The position numbers were made by a program, and so were the translations under genes. Under the pieces are notes generated by a model. The model did not search any database. It was not told the origin of the DNA and saw only the letters and a program-made list of their open reading frames with translations. Source: Mediterraneibacter hominis (GTDB lineage: Bacteria; Bacillota; Clostridia; Lachnospirales; Lachnospiraceae). From it: 64,000 nucleotides of DNA. The stretch spans positions 558,001-622,000 of the forward strand of contig NZ_JACOPF010000001.1 of NCBI RefSeq assembly GCF_014287475.1. The letters are read 5' to 3'. Below are positions 26,671 to 35,314 of the stretch, one piece after another (position 1 is the first letter of the stretch; each line of letters opens with the position of its first letter).

Positions 26671-28731
26671 TTAAAGGGTTGTCTCCAGCATAGTCTCTGA
26701 CATATACCGCCAGAGCAGCTTTTTTAATTCCTGGTATTTTGGTTCTTCATAAAAGCAGGAGGTGTTTAAAATCCAGTCCGCTGCTTCACTTGCCTGCTTT
26801 AAAACCTCTGCATCCTGGAAGACATCCGCTACTTTAAAATCCATAATCCCACTTTGCCGTATTCCAAACAAATCTCCGGGCCCCCGCAGCTTTAAATCTT
26901 CTCCGGCAATGTAAAAACCGTCATTGGAATGGTTCAATATATCCAAACGCTTCCGCGTCTCTTTTGTCTTTGAAGCGCTCATAAAAATACAGTAGGACTG
27001 AGCCTTTCCACGTCCTACCCTGCCACGCAGCTGATGAAGCTGCGCAAGTCCAAAGCGTTCCGCATTTTCAATCATAATAACCGTTGCATTGGGGACATCA
27101 ATTCCAACTTCAACCACTGTAGTAGATACAAGTATCTGAATTTCGTTTTTTGAGAAAGCTTCCATAATACTGTCTTTTTCCGCCTGCTTCATCCTGCCGT
27201 GCAAAACACCAATCTGGATTTCTTTTCCCATCACGCTTTCTAACTCTCTCGCATAATCCAACACATTTTCCGCTTCGAGATGTTCGCTTTCTTCTACCAT
27301 TGGACAGATGATATAGCATTGTCTTCCTGCCGCAATCTGTTTTTGCATAAAAGAATATGCGGTATTCCGATATCCGGTATCCACCACACAATTTTTGATT
27401 GGAAGCCTGTTCTTCGGGAGTTCATCGATAATGGAAATATCCAGATCTCCGTATAAAATAATCGCAAGCGTGCGGGGAATCGGAGTGGCGCTCATAACAA
27501 GAATATGCGGCTGCTTTCCCTTTCCTGCCAGCGCCTCTCTTTGCCTGACACCGAACCTGTGCTGTTCATCTGTCACTACAAAAGCAAGCCTGTGATAGGA
27601 GACTTTTTCCTGTATCAGCGCATGTGTCCCGATAATAATCTGGACTTTGCCACTTTCAATCCGTTCATATGCAAGACGTTTTTCCTTTGCTCCCATTGAC
27701 CCTGTCAAAAGTTCCGTCTGCACCTGAAATCCATACTCTTCCAGCATTTTCGTGATATTTGCGTAATGCTGGCGCGCCAGAACCTCTGTAGGTGCCATCA
27801 GTGCTCCCTGATACCCGTTTAGGGCGGCAGACAAAAGTCCCAGAACAGCTACAATCGTCTTTCCTGAACCTACATCTCCTTGCACCAGCCTGGACATTAC
27901 ATATTTTTCCTCTAAATCTGTACAGATTTCCTCCCAGACTTTCTTTTGAGCATTTGTCAGCTCATACGGCAGAGAGTCAATAAATTTATCAATTTCAGGC
28001 CGCCTTTGCAGGGGAAAATGATTTTTAACACGTTCCCCTCCTGCTTTCATCTGTCTTAACGATAAAATAAAAATCAAAAATTCATCAAATACGACTCTTT
28101 TTCTTGCACGATAAAAAGATGCCTTTTCCTCTGGAAAATGCATCTTTTGTACTGCGTCTGCATAGCAGCAAAGTCCGTATCTTTCACAAATTTCCAACGG
28201 AAGAAAATCCCATTTTGGATCGAGCAGTGTAAACGCCTGCTTTACAGCCTTTCCTACCGCATTGTTTGTAAGACCTGCTGTAAGCGGATAGACAGGCTGC
28301 ATAGTATCCAGCTTCTTTTCATAATTAGAAGCCGGATAAAAAATTTCCGGATGCTCCATAAGAAGCTGATCCCTTCTCCTTACAATCCGCCCCCGTAATA
28401 TAATAGTTCCGCCTTTTGAAAGCGTGTTTTTTAAAAATGGCATCCGAAACCAGATCACTTTCATTGTTCCGGTTATATCTTTGACATAAATGGTCGTAAT
28501 CTGCATATTCCGGCTTCCGCCAGTCTGCACTCTGCCGAAAACAACGCCCGATATAGCAACCGTTTTTCCCTCCTCTGCCTCTCGGATCGCCACAGGCGGC
28601 TCATATATCTCATAGCTTCTCGGATAAAGAGAAAGTAAATCTTTGATTGTATAAACATGGAGCTTATCAAACAGTTTTTCTGTCTTTTCTCCCACGCCCT
28701 TTAAGGCACTGATTCTGGAATTTATATCCAT
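26671..28731 (-). CDS. recG: ATP-dependent DNA helicase RecG
   Basis: Branch-migration and fork-reversal helicase. It is 686 residues long. An N-terminal wedge/OB domain precedes SF2 motifs: Walker A GDVGSGKTIV, motif II DEQHRFG, SATPIPRTLA and RGRVGRGKAQSYC. Full length with no missing motif. It follows yloV by 4 bp, as in many Firmicutes. Confidence 0.97.
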   Translation of the reverse strand: MDINSRISALKGVGEKTEKLFDKLHVYTIKDLLSLYPRSYEIYEPPVAIREAEEGKTVAISGVVFGRVQTGGSRNMQITTIYVKDITGTMKVIWFRMPFLKNTLSKGGTIILRGRIVRRRDQLLMEHPEIFYPASNYEKKLDTMQPVYPLTAGLTNNAVGKAVKQAFTLLDPKWDFLPLEICERYGLCCYADAVQKMHFPEEKASFYRARKRVVFDEFLIFILSLRQMKAGGERVKNHFPLQRRPEIDKFIDSLPYELTNAQKKVWEEICTDLEEKYVMSRLVQGDVGSGKTIVAVLGLLSAALNGYQGALMAPTEVLARQHYANITKMLEEYGFQVQTELLTGSMGAKEKRLAYERIESGKVQIIIGTHALIQEKVSYHRLAFVVTDEQHRFGVRQREALAGKGKQPHILVMSATPIPRTLAIILYGDLDISIIDELPKNRLPIKNCVVDTGYRNTAYSFMQKQIAAGRQCYIICPMVEESEHLEAENVLDYARELESVMGKEIQIGVLHGRMKQAEKDSIMEAFSKNEIQILVSTTVVEVGIDVPNATVIMIENAERFGLAQLHQLRGRVGRGKAQSYCIFMSASKTKETRKRLDILNHSNDGFYIAGEDLKLRGPGDLFGIRQSGIMDFKVADVFQDAEVLKQASEAADWILNTSCFYEEPKYQELKKLLWRYMSETMLETTL

Positions 28732-28735
28732 TTTC

Positions 28736-30394
28736 CTACTCCACAGATATTACATAATAGTAGATTGGCTGTCCGCCCGCATGCATGTCAACATCCACAT
28801 CCGGATATAATTCTTCTACTTCTTTTGCAAAACTCAGAGCGTCTTCTTCTAAAACATCCTGACCATAGTACAGACTGATCAATTCAGAATCTTCCTCCAC
28901 CAGCTTAGAGAGCATTTCCTTTGCCGTCTGCTCTACAGACTGACCTACCGAAAGAATTCCGGCATCGCCAATTCCCATGATGTCGCCCTCGTGGATTTCT
29001 TTGTCATCAATGCGCGTATCCCTTACGGCATACGTAATCTGTCCGGTCTTTACATTGGCGATTCCTTCCTTCATCACATCCACATTGGTGTCAATGTCTG
29101 CCTCAGGCATATAGTTGATAACCGCAGTAATTCCCTGAGGTACAGTCTTGGTAGGAATTACGAGAATATCCTTGTCTTTTGTAAGAGACTGCGCCTGGTT
29201 TGCCGCTAGAATGATATTTTTATTGTTAGGAAGTATAAAAATATGCTCCGCATTGACATGGTCGATTGCCGTCAGCATATCTTCCGTACTCGGATTCATT
29301 GTCTGACCGCCCTCAATGATATAGTCTACTCCCAGTTCACGGAAAATATCATTCATGCCTTCTCCTATAGAAACCGCAATAAATCCCACTGGTTTGCGCG
29401 GTTCTTTCTTCTCTTTTTTCTGCTGGGCGGCCACTTTTTCTGCATCCCGTATCAGTTTCTCCTGGTGTTCCTCTCTCATATTGTCAATCTTCATACGTGA
29501 GAGCTGACCATAAGTAAGTGCCTTTTGGATCGCAAGTCCGGGATCATTTGTATGGACATGAATTTTTACTATGTCGTCGTCTGCCACACAGACAATCGAA
29601 TCCCCAATCGACTCCAGATATGCTTTGAATTCTGTCTCCTCCTGGTCTGTGAACGCTTTCTCTGTCATAATAATAAATTCTGTACAGTATCCGAATTTGA
29701 TATCCGCTTCTGCCTGTGCGCTTGGCTTTACAATCTTAGTACCGCCGCCAGCTTCTATCGCTGAATAATCAATCTCTTTTCCCTGAAACGCGTCATACGC
29801 GCCGACAAGCACTTCTAAGAGCCCCTGTCCGCCGGAATCCACAACTCCAGCCTCCTTCAATACCGGAAGCAGATCCGGTGTCTTAGCAAGTACCTCCTGT
29901 GCATGGGAGAGAACTTCTGGAAGAAATACTTCCAAATCATCTGTCGTCTCTGCCAGCTCCGCCGCTTTTTGCGCAATTCCCTTGGCTACAGTAAGAATGG
30001 TTCCTTCCTTTGGCTTCATAACTGCTTTATAAGCCGTCGCAGTTGCACGTTCGCACGCTTTTGCCAGAGTCGGGACATCAATCTCTTCGCAGTCCCGTAT
30101 CTCTTTTGTAAACCCTCTTAAAAGCTGGGAAAGAATCACGCCCGAATTTCCTCTCGCGCCACGCAGAGAGCCAGAGGATATAGCCTTGGAAACCGCGTTC
30201 ATATCCGCATTTTCCAGGGCGCTCACTTCTTTTGCCGCCGACATAATCGTCAAGGTCATATTCGTTCCCGTATCTCCATCTGGAACTGGAAAGACATTCA
30301 GTTCATTGATAAATTCCTTTTTTGCTTCTAAGTTTGCCGCGCCGGCAAGAAACATTTTCTGAAGCATTTTAGTGTCTATCGTTTTAATACTCAC
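28736..30394 (-). CDS. yloV: DAK2-domain protein YloV (FakA-like)
   Basis: A 552-residue protein. The N-terminal DAK2/DhaL nucleotide domain has VPDGDTGTNMTLT and SLRGARGNSGVILSQLLRG; a middle and C-terminal DegV-interacting region follows (FGYCTEFIIM, ILPNNKNIILAA). In other Firmicutes such proteins act with DegV/FakB as fatty acid kinase. A GTG start with AGGAGG nine bases upstream. Paired with Asp23/Gls24 upstream and recG downstream. Confidence 0.93.
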   Translation of the reverse strand: MSIKTIDTKMLQKMFLAGAANLEAKKEFINELNVFPVPDGDTGTNMTLTIMSAAKEVSALENADMNAVSKAISSGSLRGARGNSGVILSQLLRGFTKEIRDCEEIDVPTLAKACERATATAYKAVMKPKEGTILTVAKGIAQKAAELAETTDDLEVFLPEVLSHAQEVLAKTPDLLPVLKEAGVVDSGGQGLLEVLVGAYDAFQGKEIDYSAIEAGGGTKIVKPSAQAEADIKFGYCTEFIIMTEKAFTDQEETEFKAYLESIGDSIVCVADDDIVKIHVHTNDPGLAIQKALTYGQLSRMKIDNMREEHQEKLIRDAEKVAAQQKKEKKEPRKPVGFIAVSIGEGMNDIFRELGVDYIIEGGQTMNPSTEDMLTAIDHVNAEHIFILPNNKNIILAANQAQSLTKDKDILVIPTKTVPQGITAVINYMPEADIDTNVDVMKEGIANVKTGQITYAVRDTRIDDKEIHEGDIMGIGDAGILSVGQSVEQTAKEMLSKLVEEDSELISLYYGQDVLEEDALSFAKEVEELYPDVDVDMHAGGQPIYYYVISVE

Positions 30395-30408
30395 GATAAA
30401 TATCCTCC

Positions 30409-30771
30409 TTAATCAATCACTCTGACACCTTCAACGAAGATGTTTATTTTATCTACCGTCATTCCGGTGAATTCTTCCACCTTGTATTTTACGTTGTTCA
30501 TAAGGTTATCAGAAACAGACAAAATATTCACCCCATATGATACAATCACATGAAAATTCAATGTCAGAATGTTGTCCTCTGAAATCTCAACTTGGATTCC
30601 ATGGGTCAGGCTTTCTCTCTTTAGAAGTCTTACCAGGCCATCCTTCATATTCACCGCTGCCATACCAACGATTCCGAAACACTCCACAGCAACGGAACCG
30701 GCATATTTTGCAATCACTTCTGGATTTACTGTAATAATTCCAAGTTCTGTGCTCATACTTCCTTTCATCAT
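30409..30771 (-). CDS. yloU: Asp23/Gls24 family envelope-stress protein (YloU)
   Basis: A 120-residue protein with the single DUF322 fold (ITVNPEVIAKYAGSVAVECFGIVGM, then NVKYKVEEFTGMTV). The ATG at 30771 is preferred because GGAGG lies six bases upstream; the frame extends further but through the leader hairpin. It begins the yloU-yloV-recG unit, 14 bp before yloV. Confidence 0.9.
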   Translation of the reverse strand: MMKGSMSTELGIITVNPEVIAKYAGSVAVECFGIVGMAAVNMKDGLVRLLKRESLTHGIQVEISEDNILTLNFHVIVSYGVNILSVSDNLMNNVKYKVEEFTGMTVDKINIFVEGVRVID

Positions 30772-30809
30772 ATATTCCCTCCAATTCTGAAATGGATTTC
30801 GCTCACAAA

Positions 30810-30832
30810 CAGCGTCCATATCTGGGACGCTG
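30810..30832. other. Leader hairpin of the yloU operon
   Basis: CAGCGTCC and GGACGCTG form an 8-bp perfect stem with a seven-base loop, between the promoter and the ribosome site. There is no T-run, so a terminator is unlikely; an mRNA-stabilising or protein-binding element is possible. Confidence 0.5.
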
Positions 30833-30840
30833 ATACGTGT

Positions 30841-30869
30841 ATTATACTATCTCTTCCACAAATTTACAA
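30841..30869 (-). promoter_or_regulatory. Sigma-A promoter of yloU-yloV-recG
   Basis: Minus strand TTGTAA (30864-30869), 17 bp, TATAAT (30841-30846). The -35 box overlaps the end of the upstream gene. Confidence 0.8.
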
Positions 30870-31469
30870 TATAGATTCATAAACTGCGCTTAAAATGTCC
30901 AATATAGAATCTGTCGGCATGCCCGCTGTGTCCATACAAATGTCATACTGCTCCATATCCTCCCAGCGGCAGTCCGTATAAGTGTTATAGTAATACCGCC
31001 TCTGCTTGTCAATTTTTTTAATGAGATACGCGGCCTCTTTCTCGTCCACCGAAGCACGCTCCATAATCGTCTTCACACGTTTATGAAACGGAGCATAGAA
31101 AAAAATATTGCGGACATTTTCTCTTTCTCTTAGTATATAGTTTGCACATCTGCCGACAATAATACAATCTTCTTTATCTGCAAGCTCTAAAATCAATTCT
31201 TTTTCAGTCTCAAACAAAACATCATTCATAGGCTCATAGCGGAAACGGCGGTTCATCTGCATGTCGTCCTCTACCGGATATCTCCACGGATCTGCCCTTT
31301 TTTCATCTACCTTCAGCAATTCCTCGTAAGAAATATTGTTCTCTTTACTGGCGAGATAAATCAGCTCTTTATCATAATAATGAATGCCGAGCCTTTCTGA
31401 GAGCTTCTGTGCAATAGACCGTCCATTACTGCCATATTGTCTTCCTATCGTAATAATCCTTTTTTTCAT
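30864..31469 (-). CDS. Cytidylate-kinase-like (Cytidylate_kin2) protein
   Basis: A 201-residue P-loop kinase-like protein. ITIGRQYGSNGRSIAQKL near the N-terminus replaces a classical Walker A, as usual for this family; IIVGRCANYIL and VNEKEAAYLIKKIDKQRR-type helices follow. The ATG at 31469 has GGGG upstream; an ATG eleven codons earlier has no ribosome site. Its nucleotide target is unknown. The true cmk is elsewhere in this window. Confidence 0.8.
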   Translation of the reverse strand: MKKRIITIGRQYGSNGRSIAQKLSERLGIHYYDKELIYLASKENNISYEELLKVDEKRADPWRYPVEDDMQMNRRFRYEPMNDVLFETEKELILELADKEDCIIVGRCANYILRERENVRNIFFYAPFHKRVKTIMERASVDEKEAAYLIKKIDKQRRYYYNTYTDCRWEDMEQYDICMDTAGMPTDSILDILSAVYESIL

Positions 31470-31581
31470 AACTGACCCCGCTTTCTGCTTATATTCAATC
31501 ATTTCTATGGCATTTTCTTACTGTAATTTTAACATGAAAAAAGAAATCTGTGAACCTGAAAAGATAAAATAGAAAAAATGC

Positions 31582-31610
31582 TTGCATTCATTTCATCTTT
31601 CTGTTAGAAT
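31582..31610 (+). promoter_or_regulatory. Sigma-A promoter of rpmB
   Basis: TTGCAT (31582-31587), 17 bp, TAGAAT (31605-31610), about 50 bp before rpmB. Confidence 0.7.
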
Positions 31611-31662
31611 ATCATTGTTATGAGCCTATATGGACGAGTTCAGATTGTTAGGAGGTGCAATG

Positions 31663-31848
31663 ATGGCTAAATGTGCTATTTGTGAAAAGGGTGCTCACTT
31701 TGGAAATAACGTAAGTCACTCTCATAGAAAAACACCAAAAATGTGGAAATCAAATGTAAAATCCGTTCGTGTAAAAACAGAAGGCGGATCCAAAAGAATG
31801 TATGTATGTACATCCTGTCTGAAATCCGGACGCGTGGAACGCGCATAA
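31663..31848 (+). CDS. rpmB: 50S ribosomal protein L28, zinc-ribbon (C+) form
   Basis: A 61-residue protein. MAKCAICEKGAHFGNNVSHS and YVCTSCLKSGRVERA give two CxxC pairs, so this is the zinc-binding version of L28. Tandem ATGs at 31660 and 31663 follow AGGAGG; the second is taken for spacing and the MAK start. Plus-strand single gene with its own promoter and terminator. Confidence 0.95.
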   Translation: MAKCAICEKGAHFGNNVSHSHRKTPKMWKSNVKSVRVKTEGGSKRMYVCTSCLKSGRVERA

Positions 31849-31874
31849 TAAAAATCAATGTTTACTGATACGGA

Positions 31875-31927
31875 AAAACTGCCATATATAGAGGAACGAT
31901 TCTACTTCTTCTATAGATGGCAGTTTT
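31875..31927 (+). terminator. Terminator between rpmB and a convergent small gene
   Basis: AAAACTGCCAT pairs with ATGGCAGTTTT, extended by TATAGA/TCTATA; T-runs lie on both sides, so it can serve both strands. Confidence 0.8.
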
Positions 31928-31928
31928 A

Positions 31929-32066
31929 TTAACAGCAAAACAGCTTATACCCTAATATAAGAAAGGCAATGATAATGATGACTCCCCATACCAAATTTGA
32001 AAGCAGCATCATTAGAAACATTCCCAAGGCCATCCAAAACAACGCGAATCCAATTACTCGTTTCAT
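31929..32066 (-). CDS. Small membrane protein, 45 residues
   Basis: A frame of 45 codons, MKRVIGFALFWMALGMFLMM then LLSNLVWGVIIIIAFLILGY and KLFCC. Two hydrophobic helices fill it almost entirely, with Lys/Arg only at the ends. The ATG follows GGAAGTGAAAGAG, a fair ribosome site. It ends 2 bp from the shared terminator. Not a shadow of any other frame. No function assigned. Confidence 0.65.
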   Translation of the reverse strand: MKRVIGFALFWMALGMFLMMLLSNLVWGVIIIIAFLILGYKLFCC

Positions 32067-32120
32067 CTCTTTCACTTCCGGCTGCTTGCTTATTTCTATT
32101 TTATGACTCGGAGCTCCTTA

Positions 32121-32534
32121 TTATTCCTGCTCCTTTTTCTCCTCTTTCGTTTCAGAATTTAAAATGTCCATAACGTCATCTTCTGTAACCTTATCCTCCT
32201 TTTTGGATGTAAAACGATCTACTACATCCGGTACCATATCCAGAATTTTTGTAATGGTGTCCTGGTTTTTAATATTTACAAGTCGGGTCTTTCCGCCTTG
32301 AATGACAATCACCGCGCTGGGCGTGACTTTTCCGCCAATCCCTCCCATTCCCTTTTCTTTCTTATCACCCAGAAAGGAACCCGCACCGATTCCAAATGAT
32401 ACGTCCACAAGAGGGAGGATGATTGTATCGTTAATATGAATTGCATCTCCCACCACTGTCTTAGAGGATATCACACCGTCCATTCCTTTAAACAATGATT
32501 CTACTGTTGATTTAAAATTTGTTTCCTCTGCCAT
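32121..32534 (-). CDS. gerW: GerW/YtfJ family spore protein
   Basis: A 137-residue protein with the YtfJ core (GDAIHINDTIILPLVDVSFGIGAG, then GGIGGKVTPSAVIVIQGG). GerW is needed for normal germination in Bacillus. The acidic/lysine C-terminus is variable. It lies 36 bp after the DUF2953 gene, the standard pairing. Confidence 0.92.
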   Translation of the reverse strand: MAEETNFKSTVESLFKGMDGVISSKTVVGDAIHINDTIILPLVDVSFGIGAGSFLGDKKEKGMGGIGGKVTPSAVIVIQGGKTRLVNIKNQDTITKILDMVPDVVDRFTSKKEDKVTEDDVMDILNSETKEEKKEQE

Positions 32535-32570
32535 AATAAAATGCCTCCTTGATGATTGTTTTTATCTGTT

Positions 32571-33458
32571 CTAAAATTGAAAATTTCTTATGTCTTTGAT
32601 TGTTTGCCGCACCTGCTTATTCCACAGCATATTCCATAAGAAGATTACAATATATATTCCCCGTATTTTTCCCTGTATATATGCTTGTCCTTTCAATATC
32701 TTATTTTCAAAGTCTGGTTCCAGCTGTACATGTTCTCCGATAAATGGATAGATTAAGCTGATACCTCCAAGTACATAACCTGTTACCGCAGGATCCGAAA
32801 AGCCAAATATAAGGCTTGCTTCAAGCACGTCTGGCTTTAAAAAAGCAAAGAATCTTTTTGTCTCTTTTATCCCTTTTTTGAAAGCCATCCTATGAGCCTC
32901 TGCAGCGATAAATGTTTGAATATATTCTTTTTTCTTTATGAATGATTTTATAGTATCACAGATTTTTCGGAATGTATATCGAATCTTGCTGCCTATTTTC
33001 TTCCTGCCGCCAACACTCTTTGTTGGCTGTTCATTTTTCTTTACACATTCCTTTGGTTCTTTTCTTTGTTCTGTTCGTTCTCGGCCTGGCGCATCCTCTT
33101 GTTTTTCCTTTACCTTTTCCTCCTTTGATGCTTCTGTTCCTTTTTTTGTACTCTTTGTATCTGAAAAAGAGGCAACGGGCTTCTCTGTTTTTTTATAGGA
33201 AGAAAATCTCTTCCATGAAATGCGGATTTTCCACTTTACAGCTCCATCTTCATAGAGAATTCTTCCTCTTATCAGATGAAACAAATAGGAAAACTCTGCC
33301 GCCATTCCAAGCGTTTCTATATTCCCTAAGCATTTTACCTTGCCCTTGTAATGAAATCCTGCAAAAAGGAGCAGCAGGCTTAGAAGAAGGAACAGAACAA
33401 ATATGATAAGAAGGATCCAGCCTAAAATCTGTAACGTGAACAGAATGATATGTACCAT
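32571..33458 (-). CDS. DUF2953 membrane protein
   Basis: A 295-residue protein with an N-terminal hydrophobic segment at about 5-33, a long charged lysine/glutamate linker (about 90-150), then a helical region with MAFKKGIKETKRFFAFLKPD and GFSDPAVTGYVLG that marks DUF2953. The start overlaps the preceding stop as TGATG. Its constant association with gerW points to a spore role, by inference. Confidence 0.82.
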   Translation of the reverse strand: MVHIILFTLQILGWILLIIFVLFLLLSLLLLFAGFHYKGKVKCLGNIETLGMAAEFSYLFHLIRGRILYEDGAVKWKIRISWKRFSSYKKTEKPVASFSDTKSTKKGTEASKEEKVKEKQEDAPGRERTEQRKEPKECVKKNEQPTKSVGGRKKIGSKIRYTFRKICDTIKSFIKKKEYIQTFIAAEAHRMAFKKGIKETKRFFAFLKPDVLEASLIFGFSDPAVTGYVLGGISLIYPFIGEHVQLEPDFENKILKGQAYIQGKIRGIYIVIFLWNMLWNKQVRQTIKDIRNFQF

Positions 33459-33808
33459 CAGCCTTTATACCCTGCCCTTTCAAATTCTTCCTGCCGCTTT
33501 AACAAAAAACGGCGTATATGAAGCTCTCCTGTTTCTTTGTATACCTTTCTGGAAATCTCCTCTATAACTAAGAGCGCTTCCTCGTACCCAGAAACTATCC
33601 CTACAATAAAAAGACTGGCATTTTCAAAAACATGCTGTTTTATAAGCATACTTGAAAAGATTTCCAATTGGTTTTGTTCCCCTTGTGCCAGCGCAATGAT
33701 ATAGACTTGCGGCTGCAATTTGTTTTTCTGTAATTTTTCCACAATTTTCTCTTTTTTATTCTTCCAGACGTCACTCATATATAAATCACAGTAAAATGTC
33801 ATCTGCAT
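33458..33808 (-). CDS. Conserved hypothetical protein
   Basis: A 116-residue soluble protein with no domain I recognise. Mixed alpha/beta pattern, with YIIALAQGEQNQLEIFSS and ASLFIVGIVSGYEEALLVIE. It sits between the PBP gene and the DUF2953 gene, with a 1-bp overlap with the latter, so is translationally coupled to it. Confidence 0.65.
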   Translation of the reverse strand: MQMTFYCDLYMSDVWKNKKEKIVEKLQKNKLQPQVYIIALAQGEQNQLEIFSSMLIKQHVFENASLFIVGIVSGYEEALLVIEEISRKVYKETGELHIRRFLLKRQEEFERAGYKG

Positions 33809-33844
33809 TGTCTATATCCCCTTGTACACCGACGCTATTATTTT

Positions 33845-35314
33845 CTATTGATAATAATACGAATCCAGAATCTGCTTTGCTATCGGAACAGCCTTTGCAC
33901 CATCATTTCCGTCATACCCCTCAATGATGACACTGATTACCAATTCGGGGTTTTCTACATTTGTAAATCCTACAAACCAGGAATGCATCTTTTCCCCATC
34001 TGTCATACTGTATTCTGCCGTCCCTGTCTTTCCCGCGACAGTATAAGAGCCGCCGTTAAACAAAGAGCCTGTCCCTTCCTGCACAACCGCTTCCATATAT
34101 TCCTTTAGCTTGGAAGCTTCCGAAGAAGACATCAGCTTCTTATAGCTTTTGGGCACATTCTTTCGTATCTCACTGCCCGTATAATTTGTCACTTTGTCTA
34201 CCAGATATGGCTCCATCAATGTGCCGCCGTTTGCAATCGCCTGGGTAATCAGCGCCATGTGGTAAGGGCTTACCAATGTCTTTCCCTGCCCCATAGCTGT
34301 CATCATCATTTCAGATCCACTTGTATCCTCCGTTACGGCAAACGAACCTTTAGAGTAATCCAGCACAGACGGAAGAGACTTATTAAACAGCAAATCCTCT
34401 GCCGTTTTTCTATAAGAAGTTTTATCCAGAGACAGTCCGATATTTGCAAAAGATGAATTACAGGAATTTGCAAAGGAGCTGCGCAAATCCTCCCACCCAT
34501 GCACGGTGCCGTCAAAGCAAGGAATTGTTGTATTCTCTGCTGTAATCTCCCCCGTACAGTCATAGCTGTAGTCTTCATAATTTTCATTCTCACGCATAAA
34601 TTCCAGCGTTGTTACAATTTTAAATGTAGACCCCGGGGCATAAGACCCCTGTGTGGCACGGTTTAAAAGAGGACTTTCATTGTCATCCGCATTCAAATAT
34701 TCCCATTCGCTCTCAACCGTATTGGGATCATACGCAGGACTTGAAACCATGGAAAGAATCTTTCCTGTGTCTGCCTCCATAATCACTACCGCCCCTTTAT
34801 TGCTCCCGAGGGCATCATATGCCGCCTGCTGCAGATCTGCATCCAGCGTTGTCACAACCGTATCTCCGATGTTTTTTTCTCCCTTAAAAGAATTTGTAAT
34901 TTTTTCTACAAAAAAAGCATTGGAGGTCAGAAGTTCAAAATTTTCCACAGATTCCAGTCCGCTTTTTCCTGTTTCATTACTGTATCCAACTACATGAGCA
35001 AATGCTGCTCCATACGGATATGTTCTTGCTTCTGTCCCATCGTCCAGAACGTCTGTCTGGGCAAGCACATTTCCGTCTCTGTCCGTAATACTTCCCCGTA
35101 CCACTCGGTTAGCAAATGCATCCTGTCTCTCGTTATAGGGACTGTTTACAATCGTTTTTGCTTTTACAATGTTAAAATAAACAATATACGCCATCAGTGC
35201 AAGAAACAGAATTACAAAAAGATACGTAACCCTAGCGAATTCTTTGTTTCGGGACTTCTTCGAAACGTGGTTTTTCTTTTGTTGTTTTCTTTTTGGTCGT
35301 CCTTCTCGATTCAT
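33845..35314 (-). CDS. Penicillin-binding protein, monofunctional transpeptidase
   Basis: Class B PBP that cross-links peptidoglycan. It is 489 residues long. One N-terminal transmembrane helix at about 30-48. The transpeptidase motifs are complete: STFK (active Ser) in YAPGSTFKIV, SCN-type in NSCNSSFANIG, and KTGTAE. The start at 35314 lies 83 bp inside the FtsW-like gene with only a weak purine stretch upstream, but no later start precedes the membrane helix. Partner of the adjacent SEDS protein; elongation, division or spore cortex use cannot be decided. Confidence 0.9.
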   Translation of the reverse strand: MNREGRPKRKQQKKNHVSKKSRNKEFARVTYLFVILFLALMAYIVYFNIVKAKTIVNSPYNERQDAFANRVVRGSITDRDGNVLAQTDVLDDGTEARTYPYGAAFAHVVGYSNETGKSGLESVENFELLTSNAFFVEKITNSFKGEKNIGDTVVTTLDADLQQAAYDALGSNKGAVVIMEADTGKILSMVSSPAYDPNTVESEWEYLNADDNESPLLNRATQGSYAPGSTFKIVTTLEFMRENENYEDYSYDCTGEITAENTTIPCFDGTVHGWEDLRSSFANSCNSSFANIGLSLDKTSYRKTAEDLLFNKSLPSVLDYSKGSFAVTEDTSGSEMMMTAMGQGKTLVSPYHMALITQAIANGGTLMEPYLVDKVTNYTGSEIRKNVPKSYKKLMSSSEASKLKEYMEAVVQEGTGSLFNGGSYTVAGKTGTAEYSMTDGEKMHSWFVGFTNVENPELVISVIIEGYDGNDGAKAVPIAKQILDSYYYQ

